Source of the DNA: Lachnospiraceae bacterium
GTDB lineage: Bacteria; Bacillota_A; Clostridia; Lachnospirales; Lachnospiraceae
Direction: 5' to 3'
NCBI GenBank assembly: GCA_031262285.1
Contig: JAISHZ010000111.1
Location: 1-5,868 of the forward strand
DNA length: 5,868 nucleotides
Part shown: one piece after another, positions 1-4,764 of the stretch
How positions within the stretch are numbered: position 1 is the first letter of the stretch
Layout of the letters: every line of letters begins with the position of its first letter
Position numbers and translations under genes: made by a program
Notes under the pieces: model-generated
Databases searched by the model: none
The model's input: only the letters and a program-made list of their open reading frames with translations
Told to the model about the DNA's origin: nothing

Positions 1-534
1 TGGGAAAGCATTCCGTCTGCCATGACAAAAGCGCTTGCGGGACGTTTGGTTTCAGAGCTTGACGCAAAAGTAGCGGTTGAAATTGACGATAAGCAATACG
101 CAAATTACGACCCCTCCGAATACTGGCCGGGTATCGTAGTCACTCAAGTTGATGATTTTAATCAGCTTCCCAAAATAGATGCTGACAAAATGATTGTATG
201 GACAAAAACAGCCGGAGACTGGCGGCGAATGGAATCCATGTTGCCCGACGACCTTTACGTTTTGAAGGATGAGGGACGTAGCACAGGACTCATCATGCAC
301 AAAAACGCCACCAAATGGAACGCCATTCGTTTACTCGCCGAGAAGTGGAGCATTGACCTGTCCAAAATAGCCGCATTCGGTGACGATTATAACGATATTG
401 AAATGCTCCAGAACTGCGGTGTCGGCGTGGCGGTAACGAACGCGCTTGACGAGGTAAAAGCCGTAGCAAATTACATATGCGGCTCAAACGACGAGGACGG
501 TGTGGCGAGATGGTTGGAGGAAAATGTGTTATGA
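1..534 (+). CDS. HAD-superfamily hydrolase (Cof-like), C-terminal part, 5' end outside window
   Basis: The reading frame is open from base 1, so the gene starts left of the window and about 177 codons are visible; the Met codon at 22 is probably internal. The frame shows the end of a HAD phosphohydrolase: a conserved Lys in HKNATKWNAI (motif III region, where Lys stabilises the phospho-aspartate intermediate) and FGDDYNDIEML (motif IV, GDxxND, acidic Mg2+ ligands), followed by the usual Gly/Val-rich strand (CGVGVAVTNA) and a C-terminal segment like those of Cof-type sugar-phosphate or nucleotide phosphatases. Motifs I and II lie in the missing N-terminal part. The Trp-rich stretch before motif III would be the cap domain that sets substrate choice, so the substrate cannot be read from this fragment. 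A cytosolic enzyme is expected. The stop codon TGA at 532-534 overlaps the ATG of the next gene, so both are one operon. Confidence 0.85.
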   Translation, partial: WESIPSAMTKALAGRLVSELDAKVAVEIDDKQYANYDPSEYWPGIVVTQVDDFNQLPKIDADKMIVWTKTAGDWRRMESMLPDDLYVLKDEGRSTGLIMHKNATKWNAIRLLAEKWSIDLSKIAAFGDDYNDIEMLQNCGVGVAVTNALDEVKAVANYICGSNDEDGVARWLEENVL

Positions 535-1559
535 ACTTAATCAAGCCACCAAAACTTCATCCCGGTGATACCATAGCCACGGTTTCTCCTGCGTGGGGTT
601 GTGCGGGCGATGCAAAAATTCGTTGGCGATACGATTTAGGTGTTCGACGGCTGTACGAGGATTTTGGATTAAATGTAAAGCCCATGCCGTATTCCCTGCG
701 CGGTGCGGACTATCTCTTTGCAAACCCACAAGCTCGTGCAGAGGACTTGATGACGGCGTTTGCTGACCCATCCATCAAAGGCATTATCGCTAACATCGGC
801 GGCAACGACAGCATTCGGCTTCTGCCATATATAGACGAAAAAGTTATCCGCGAAAATCCGAAAATTTTCATTGGCTATTCAGATATTATGAGTGTCCATC
901 TTATGTGCCAAAAAGCGGGACTGGCCACCTTTTATGGTGCGAATCTGCTTCCAAATTTGGGTGATCCGCAGGGGTTACATCCGTATACGAAAAATTGGTT
1001 CGAAAAAGCGTTATTCCATGCCGAGCCGCTCGGAACAATCGCCACCGCCGAGGAATACACCGCCGACCCCATTGACTACACAGACAAGGCACAGCAGCGG
1101 CAGTATCATCCCACGAAAGTGGAATGCCTACAGGGAAGCGGCAAAGTAACAGGACGATTATACGGCGGACATACAGGTTTGATGTATATGCCGGATGACC
1201 TACTTTGGTTCTTGAAAGAACCAAATATAATACTGTTCTTTGAGGACATTGTAGAATGCGTCAAGCCCGACGATATCGGCGATTTCTTCAAGTGGCTTGA
1301 TACAAGAGGTGTTACCAAAAATATCAATGGAATCGTTTTCGGGAGGTTTGATGAATATCCCGAAAACATGGCGTACAGACAAGCAACAATAAACGCCTTG
1401 CGAGATGTAAGATTAGAAAACATACCGGTGCTATGGAATATGTCGTTTGGACACACCACTCCAATATGCGTCATTCCTTACGGCACTTTGGCTGAAATTG
1501 ACTGTGGTAGTGTAAGGTTTCATATTTTAGAAATGGGGTTATCTGAAAATGGTGACTGA
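531..1559 (+). CDS. S66 family serine peptidase (LD-carboxypeptidase / MccF-like)
   Basis: This 342-residue protein has full S66 length. The family cleaves amide bonds next to D-amino acids in murein tetrapeptides (LdcA) or detoxifies microcin C-type aminoacyl-nucleotides (MccF); both are cytosolic. Visible features in order: N-terminal KPPKLHPGDTIATVSPA, the usual family opening; GGNDSIRLLPYID at about 90-102; nucleophile elbow GYSD with Ser117; GRLYGGHTGLM at 208-218; FFEDI with Glu238; FGHTTP with His308. Ser117/Glu238/His308 match the known Ser-Glu-His triad in order and spacing, closer to MccF (118/243/311 from memory) than to LdcA, so an MccF-like or amide-hydrolysing role is as likely as murein recycling. 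The start at 531 is chosen because GGAGG at 516-520 lies ten bases upstream and the protein then begins exactly where the family does. It overlaps the HAD gene by ATGA, which implies translational coupling. No signal peptide is seen. Confidence 0.9.
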   Translation: MNLIKPPKLHPGDTIATVSPAWGCAGDAKIRWRYDLGVRRLYEDFGLNVKPMPYSLRGADYLFANPQARAEDLMTAFADPSIKGIIANIGGNDSIRLLPYIDEKVIRENPKIFIGYSDIMSVHLMCQKAGLATFYGANLLPNLGDPQGLHPYTKNWFEKALFHAEPLGTIATAEEYTADPIDYTDKAQQRQYHPTKVECLQGSGKVTGRLYGGHTGLMYMPDDLLWFLKEPNIILFFEDIVECVKPDDIGDFFKWLDTRGVTKNINGIVFGRFDEYPENMAYRQATINALRDVRLENIPVLWNMSFGHTTPICVIPYGTLAEIDCGSVRFHILEMGLSENGD

Positions 1560-1673
1560 CGCAAAAATCGTATACAAGCTGAGTGAAAAAGCTTGCGGAT
1601 GTTGATGCTGCTGATAATGATGTAAAGATTTGATGCTCACCAGCACAGAATATCCATTCGCGTCCTTGACTAT

Positions 1674-1790
1674 TCTCATCAAAAGTGAAAAGCGTTTTTT
1701 GCTTTTCACAAAAAAACCTTAATTCCGTCCGCTTTAGCGGACATCTCATCAAAAGTGAAAAGCGTACTTTGCTTTTCGCAAAAACACCTT
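1674..1790. repeat. Two copies of a 47-bp palindromic repeat with a hairpin between
   Basis: Copies lie at 1674-1720 and 1744-1790 and match at 43 of 47 positions. Each begins TCTCATCAAAAGTG and contains a hairpin: in copy 1 GTGAAAAGC (1685-1693) pairs perfectly with GCTTTTCAC (1701-1709). Between the copies is GTCCGC-TTTA-GCGGAC at 1727-1742, another perfect small hairpin. On the minus strand each repeat hairpin is followed by TTTT, so they may act as back-up terminators for the leftward gene. The region codes for nothing convincing. The tandem arrangement of similar palindromes resembles REP-type or MITE-derived intergenic repeats; the family is not one I can name. Confidence 0.75.
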
Positions 1791-1820
1791 CGCAGCAAGG
1801 AGTTAGCTGCGAAGGTGTTT
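1780..1820 (-). terminator. Rho-independent terminator of the CarD-like gene
   Basis: Perfect 15-bp arms at 1782-1796 and 1806-1820 with a 9-base loop. Read on the minus strand the stem ends GGTGTTT and runs into a T tract (five T at 1784-1780). It starts three bases after the TAA stop codon of the leftward CDS. On the + strand the downstream bases are GGG, so it is directed leftward. The right copy of the 47-bp repeat overlaps its left arm. Confidence 0.85.
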
Positions 1821-1823
1821 GGG

Positions 1824-2348
1824 TTACAGGATGGCCGGTTCTTCTGTTCGTTTTTCTATCTCACCGGTAATATAGGCTTCCACGGATTCTTTTGGCATTC
1901 CTAGAGCAACTGCCAATTCTCCATACAAATTGTCCTCGGCGAGTTTGTAATACTTCGCGTCTACGGCGGTGACTTTTCGTCCGGCTTCTAACCGACGCCG
2001 CTTACGCATAAAGATCGTCTTTATGACCTTGATCCACTCATCACAGCGATTGGCCTTCATGCAGAGACGATACTCTTGTTCTAACATCTTGTCATTTGAA
2101 ATCGTAATCATTGGAATACTTGGGATCGCTTGAATCAATTCTTCCGCTTCGTCTTTGCTCAGAACATCGCGTAGAGAATCCTGTGCGGCATCTACGGGAA
2201 TATAAACAGTACTTGAAGCCATGTAGAGAGGTTTTAAAATATAGTATTCCCTTTCCTTATCGATGCCGGGCATATTCAATGTTGTAATATCTTCTACGCT
2301 GCAGACACCTTTCCCTCCGCAAATAACTCGATCATTTTTCTGATACAC
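1824..2348 (-). CDS. CarD/CdnL-family RNA polymerase-binding transcription regulator
   Basis: A 174-residue protein of the CarD_CdnL_TRCF family. These proteins bind the RNA polymerase beta subunit through an N-terminal Tudor-like domain and contact promoter DNA through a helical C-terminal domain, stabilising open complexes. Visible here: N-terminal MYQKNDRVICGGKGVCSVEDI (family pattern hydrophobic-x-x-G/N-D-x-V, with GKGVC in place of the usual HGVG), YYILKP at 35-40, VYIPVD at 48-53 and LRDVLSKDEAEEL at 59-71; then the helical part DEWIKVIKTIFMRKRRR at 103-119 and a C-terminal AEDNLYGELAVALG...VEAYI typical of clostridial members. Start choice: an in-frame ATG at 2357 sits directly against the AGAAAGG ribosome site with no spacing, whereas the GTG at 2348 has nine bases and gives the canonical N-terminus, so GTG is preferred. 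It reads leftward, 149 bp after the S24/S26 peptidase gene; no clear promoter of its own is seen. Confidence 0.88.
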   Translation of the reverse strand: MYQKNDRVICGGKGVCSVEDITTLNMPGIDKEREYYILKPLYMASSTVYIPVDAAQDSLRDVLSKDEAEELIQAIPSIPMITISNDKMLEQEYRLCMKANRCDEWIKVIKTIFMRKRRRLEAGRKVTAVDAKYYKLAEDNLYGELAVALGMPKESVEAYITGEIEKRTEEPAIL

Positions 2349-2497
2349 AGTTACCATCCTTTCTCGACTGTTAATTTGGTTACCGAACAGACTTTTGTTT
2401 TCTTAGAGTAAGTAATAACCACATTTTAGTAAATTATTCCTAGAAAATGGGCTATTTCTTCTTTTTTCAAAATGATTATGTAAAATGGAAAACGAGA

Positions 2498-2950
2498 CTA
2501 TTTCTTAGGTCGTCTCTGCATAGGTAAGCTTCGCTTGATAAAAACGAGAAAAGCTTGAATGGGTCTGCGAATTGGTAAAAGGATCAACCAAACACTTACC
2601 GCCGCACGATAAATCGGATGTTTTACAGAAATAGTCTTACCGTTACGGATAAACGAAAGTAACTTTCCTTTGATTTGTGTTGAATCAAGCGGTCCTTCGG
2701 TCTTAGACTGTCCATCGCCTACCATGTAGAACCCATTGGTGTCTTTTCGATAAATACGGTGAAGGACAAGAGGACCGTTTAATCTGCGGTAAAGGACGAC
2801 ATCGCCTCTGCGGAGGGTGTTTACAGGCACCTGTTTGAGAATCGCAAAATCTCTGTCGGGTACAAACATTGGATACATACTATAGCCAATAGGCTGTATC
2901 TGAATTGTTATACCTTGATCTAATAAATCCTCAATATTTTTCTTTTCCAT
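2498..2950 (-). CDS. S24/S26 family peptidase (SipW/ER-type signal-peptidase-like, Ser/His dyad)
   Basis: A short 150-residue protein of the S24/S26 peptidase superfamily. GYSMYPMF holds the nucleophile Ser24; LRRGDVVLYRR at 46-56 is the conserved box C-like strand; LVLHRIYR puts His64 where classical type I signal peptidases carry the general-base Lys, as in SipW/archaeal/ER-type enzymes; VGDGQ contributes Asp79. There is no N-terminal membrane anchor. Instead a hydrophobic stretch at about 115-138 (broken by RR at 128-129), then a basic tail, could hold the enzyme on the inner face of the membrane. Substrate unknown. The start at 2950 is the only Met upstream of the catalytic serine, but no Shine-Dalgarno site is present: an extended -10 ends only seven bases before the ATG, suggesting a leaderless mRNA. 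It diverges from a PqqD/HPr-kinase-like gene, a partner often seen near such peptidases in peptide-maturation loci (recalled, not checked here). Confidence 0.8.
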   Translation of the reverse strand: MEKKNIEDLLDQGITIQIQPIGYSMYPMFVPDRDFAILKQVPVNTLRRGDVVLYRRLNGPLVLHRIYRKDTNGFYMVGDGQSKTEGPLDSTQIKGKLLSFIRNGKTISVKHPIYRAAVSVWLILLPIRRPIQAFLVFIKRSLPMQRRPKK

Positions 2951-2956
2951 CGCTCT

Positions 2957-2989
2957 ATTATAGCATTTTTTGGGTCAGAATGCTATAAT
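2957..2989. promoter_or_regulatory. Symmetric divergent promoter: inverted repeat with two outward extended -10 boxes
   Basis: Perfect 11-bp arms ATTATAGCATT (2957-2967) and AATGCTATAAT (2979-2989) separated by 11 bases. Each arm read outward is TGCTATAAT, a full extended -10 (TGn-TATAAT). The leftward box (TATAAT at 2962-2957) would start transcription near 2950, the A of the peptidase ATG. The rightward box (2984-2989) would start near 2996, giving a leader of about 190 bases for the gene at 3185. No good -35 hexamer is seen on either side, which extended -10 promoters can tolerate. The dyad could also be an operator. Confidence 0.6.
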
Positions 2990-3022
2990 GAATTTGAAAA
3001 AAAGTAATTCATGAAATTTGCA

Positions 3023-3136
3023 GTTACAATTCACGCGTTCGCCGATCTATATTTGAAGAGCGGTGTATCCCGGCTCTGCGCGGTTCTGTGCATTGACTAG
3101 CGCTAAGCGTAGATCGGTGAACGCGTGAAAAGTAAC
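3023..3136 (+). other. Large structured leader element (20-bp stem, three-way junction), unassigned RNA or MITE
   Basis: Bases 3030-3049 pair with 3110-3129 over 20 positions: 19 Watson-Crick pairs and one G-T (3041/3118), which is a tolerated G-U in a rightward transcript but an A-C mismatch in a leftward one. A 2x2 A/A internal loop then leads to GTTAC (3023-3027) pairing with GTAAC (3132-3136). The 60-base interior can make two small hairpins: AGAGC 3057-3061 with GCTCT 3073-3077, and GCGC 3078-3081 with GCGC 3100-3103 extended by GTT/GAC. It lies between the predicted rightward start site and the ribosome site of the PqqD-domain gene. It matches no riboswitch, SRP or 6S consensus I recognise. 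A transposon-derived MITE is the main alternative, though no target-site duplication is visible. Confidence 0.6.
3072..3112 (-). repeat. Diverged 41-bp dispersed repeat, copy 1 (inverted, inside the structured leader)
   Basis: On the minus strand this reads CTACG...TCAATGCACAGAACC...CAGAGCC. It aligns without gaps to 5786-5826 on the + strand with 31 of 41 identities, including the runs ATGCACAGAACCG and CAGAGCC, and to 5719-5759 with an exact 15-bp match TCAATGCACAGAACC. It occupies the interior hairpins and part of the right arm of the structured element. Confidence 0.65.
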
Positions 3137-3155
3137 ATACTTTCTATTTTGAGGT

Positions 3156-3179
3156 TACGCGAAGAGGCGTAGACAGGAG
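3156..3179 (+). promoter_or_regulatory. Small hairpin and Shine-Dalgarno site ahead of the TTG start at 3185
   Basis: TACGC (3156-3160) pairs with GCGTA (3167-3171) around a GAAGAG loop, ending four bases before AGGAG (3175-3179). The ribosome site is five bases from the TTG start codon, which fixes that start. GTTAC at 3154-3158 overlaps this hairpin and could instead pair with GTAAC 3132-3136 of the upstream structure, a possible but short alternative pairing. Confidence 0.45.
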
Positions 3180-3184
3180 TTCGT

Positions 3185-4345
3185 TTGAAGGTTATACAAG
3201 GGTATTGGTTGTGCCGAATTGATGGAGAAGCATATCTGTTGCCATATGGTCAAAGTGCGACTGATTATCGCAAAGGGGTGCATTTGAATGAGACAGGTGC
3301 AACGATGTGGTCGCTTTTAAAAACGGCAAAAGACGAAGAGGAGCTGATTCAGAGCCTTTGTGATCATTATCAAGTGTCAGAAACACAGATCCCACAGTTA
3401 AGAGTCGATACAACACAGTTTCTGACACAGTTGAGAGGTTTTTCGATTTTACCTCCTATTGAAGAAAAAAAACAGCATCATACTGACAAGGTGATGTTGC
3501 AAATTGGGGAACTGTTGATCGTATTATATGATGCCGCCCCCTTTATCGGGGCGGAATTGGCGACATTTCGGGTTGAGTGCAAAGATAGTGAACCAAGGTA
3601 TTCGGCGGCGTTAGAAGTGACTTTTCATGCGGTTCGCCCTCCGGATACGATCAATGGGAGAGCAGTAGTTAGAAATCGGAATCTCATCGTCTTGTCAGCA
3701 AGAGAAATGTTTGTATTGTTGTTTCCATCCTCCGCAGGCTTGGCAGAGTGTAGATTGTATCGAGATGGCAAGAAAGCGGAGTTTTATTATCGCACATCCA
3801 TAGGAGAACAGTTGAAAAGTGATGTTTTTTATGCGCTACGGATTGTATATTGCATGATGGCGCAAAGAAAAGGATTGTTCGCGTTTCATTCCGCCTCGAT
3901 TCTTTATAAAGGCAAAGCGTGGCTTATTGCAGCACGTGCCGGAACCGGTAAAACCACGCACGCTACTCATTGGCACAAATTGTATCAAACACCACTGATC
4001 AATGGGGACATGAATCTGATCGGTCAAGAAGGAGGACAATATTGGTCATACGGGATTCCGTGGTGTGGTACATCGGGAGTGTACAGCAAAGAGAAGTATC
4101 CTCTTGGAGGGATTGTGCTGCTACGGCGTGGAGAACAAGATAAAGTGACGGAGTGCCCCTTACATGAAAAAGCTCTTTTGCTATCCCAACGGTCGATCTC
4201 TCCTGATTGGACGAAAGAGATGGCGCAAAGAAATGTACGATTTGCTCAAAAGACAGCAGAGTCAATTCCCATCTTGTCTTTTTCCTGTACGAAAGAGGAA
4301 TCCGCTGCGATGGTACTAAAAGAAAAAATCGATCAATATACATAA
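3185..4345 (+). CDS. PqqD-like domain fused to HPr-kinase-like P-loop domain
   Basis: A 386-residue two-domain protein. Residues about 5-90 form a PqqD-type leader-peptide-binding domain: YLLP at 17-20, VHLNETGATMWSLL at 32-45, then EEELIQSLCDHYQV and FLTQLRGFSIL, following the family's conserved LNetgaxiW pattern and helical end. Residues about 100-220 are a linking beta-rich region without a name. Residues 230-386 resemble HPr-kinase/phosphorylase-like P-loop proteins: FHSASILYKGKAWLIAA, Walker A ARAGTGKTT (250-258, Lys256), INGD with Asp275, IPWCGTSGVY at 291-300 and LGGIVLLRRG at 307-316. Stand-alone PqqD-like proteins deliver peptide substrates to modifying enzymes, and HPrK-like kinases phosphorylate peptides in some lasso-peptide clusters (family knowledge). 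Here both are in one chain, so a substrate-binding kinase is inferred; its substrate is not visible. It starts at TTG with AGGAG five bases upstream, divergent from the S24/S26 peptidase gene. Confidence 0.8.
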   Translation: MKVIQGYWLCRIDGEAYLLPYGQSATDYRKGVHLNETGATMWSLLKTAKDEEELIQSLCDHYQVSETQIPQLRVDTTQFLTQLRGFSILPPIEEKKQHHTDKVMLQIGELLIVLYDAAPFIGAELATFRVECKDSEPRYSAALEVTFHAVRPPDTINGRAVVRNRNLIVLSAREMFVLLFPSSAGLAECRLYRDGKKAEFYYRTSIGEQLKSDVFYALRIVYCMMAQRKGLFAFHSASILYKGKAWLIAARAGTGKTTHATHWHKLYQTPLINGDMNLIGQEGGQYWSYGIPWCGTSGVYSKEKYPLGGIVLLRRGEQDKVTECPLHEKALLLSQRSISPDWTKEMAQRNVRFAQKTAESIPILSFSCTKEESAAMVLKEKIDQYT

Positions 4346-4380
4346 AATTGGTCTTGCGCTTCATTATTTAATCCAATATG

Positions 4381-4584
4381 CCGATAGTGTTTATTATAGG
4401 AACCAAGAACAGGTCCCTATAATCGATAGACGGCGCAAGGAAAGCGCCTTTTATCGAAAACTGCGGTGCAGTTTCCGATAAGACCTATTATAGGAACCAA
4501 GAACAGGTTCCTATAATCGATGGACGGCGCAAGAGAAGCGCCTTTTATCGAAAACTGCGATACAGTTTCCGATATGACCTATTA
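4381..4584 (+). repeat. Two tandem 94-bp units, each with three hairpins, plus flanking partial ends
   Basis: Full units at 4392-4485 and 4486-4579 match at 87 of 94 positions. CCGATA-N5-TATTA at each junction recurs with period exactly 94 (4381, 4475, 4569), so fragments of a unit remain on both flanks. Each unit holds: hairpin 1, 12-bp arms ATTATAGGAACC/GGTTCCTATAAT (4487-4498 and 4506-4517, perfect in unit 2, one A-C mismatch in unit 1); hairpin 2, GGCGC/GCGCC followed by TTTTA, extendable to TCGAT/ATCGA (4423-4436 with 4444-4457); hairpin 3, ACTG/CAGT core (4453-4463 with 4469-4479). Hairpins 2 and 3 compete for the same ATCGA bases. Hairpin 2 with its TTTT could weakly terminate the upstream gene. 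The period is not a multiple of three, so this is not a protein repeat. Confidence 0.85.
4550..4575 (+). promoter_or_regulatory. Possible sigma-28/sigma-D-type promoter
   Basis: GAAA (4550-4553), 14 bases, then TCCGATAT (4568-4575) resembles the flagellar sigma consensus TAAA-N14-16-GCCGATAT with one mismatch in each box. A similar CCGATAA occurs in unit 1 at 4475-4481. The downstream gene looks flagellum-related, which is why it is listed, but both copies sit in the arm of a repeat hairpin and may be coincidental. Confidence 0.25.
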
Positions 4585-4764
4585 AGAAGAGCTGTGAAGC
4601 GGATTCTCAGCTACAACTGCTAAATTGTATGATGCTATCATCGTATGGTGAGATTGAACAACCAAACGCGATACGATTAACGATATGTAACAGAGCACAT
4701 TTGTACATCAATCAAGGAAGTGTAACGCTCAGAGTCCCGGGTAGTGGGGCAGAAGGGAGAGGAT
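4585..4764 (+). other. Leader region of the 4765 gene, no gene seen
   Basis: This completes the 419-bp gene-free stretch that starts at 4346. It contains short dyads only: AGCTG/CAGCT near 4590-4612, ATGAT-GCT-ATCAT at 4629-4641, and ATCGTAT (4640-4646) complementary to ATACGAT (4671-4677). No clear vegetative promoter is seen. The frame starting at 4629 runs out of phase into the real gene and is not supported. The ribosome site GGGAGAGG (4755-4762) precedes the ATG at 4765. Confidence 0.5.

Noticed and set aside
1575..1595. CAAGCT/AGCTTG hairpin after the S66 gene as a terminator
   Set aside because: Only a 6-bp stem with no following T tract; no convincing rightward terminator was found for that operon.
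1685..1870. 61-codon + strand frame across the palindromic repeats
   Set aside because: It translates hairpin repeats and the opposite-strand terminator, overlaps the CarD-like gene end, and has no ribosome site.
2349..2497. Vegetative promoter for the CarD-like gene (TTTACT-N17-TACTCT on the minus strand)
   Set aside because: Both boxes match the consensus poorly, and the gene may be read through from the peptidase gene.
3011..3100. 29-codon frame MKFAVTIHAFADLYLKSGVS... in the leader, a possible leader or RiPP precursor peptide
   Set aside because: No Shine-Dalgarno site, it lies inside the stem-loop element, and the homologous repeat copy at 5786-5826 is non-coding, so the frame is best explained as chance.
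3023..3136. Integron attC-like recombination site (GTTAC...GTAAC with inner inverted repeats)
   Set aside because: The core-site consensus GTTRRRY/RYYYAAC is not met and no cassette or integrase is present.
4381..4584. CRISPR array
   Set aside because: The units are contiguous 94-bp tandem repeats without variable spacers.
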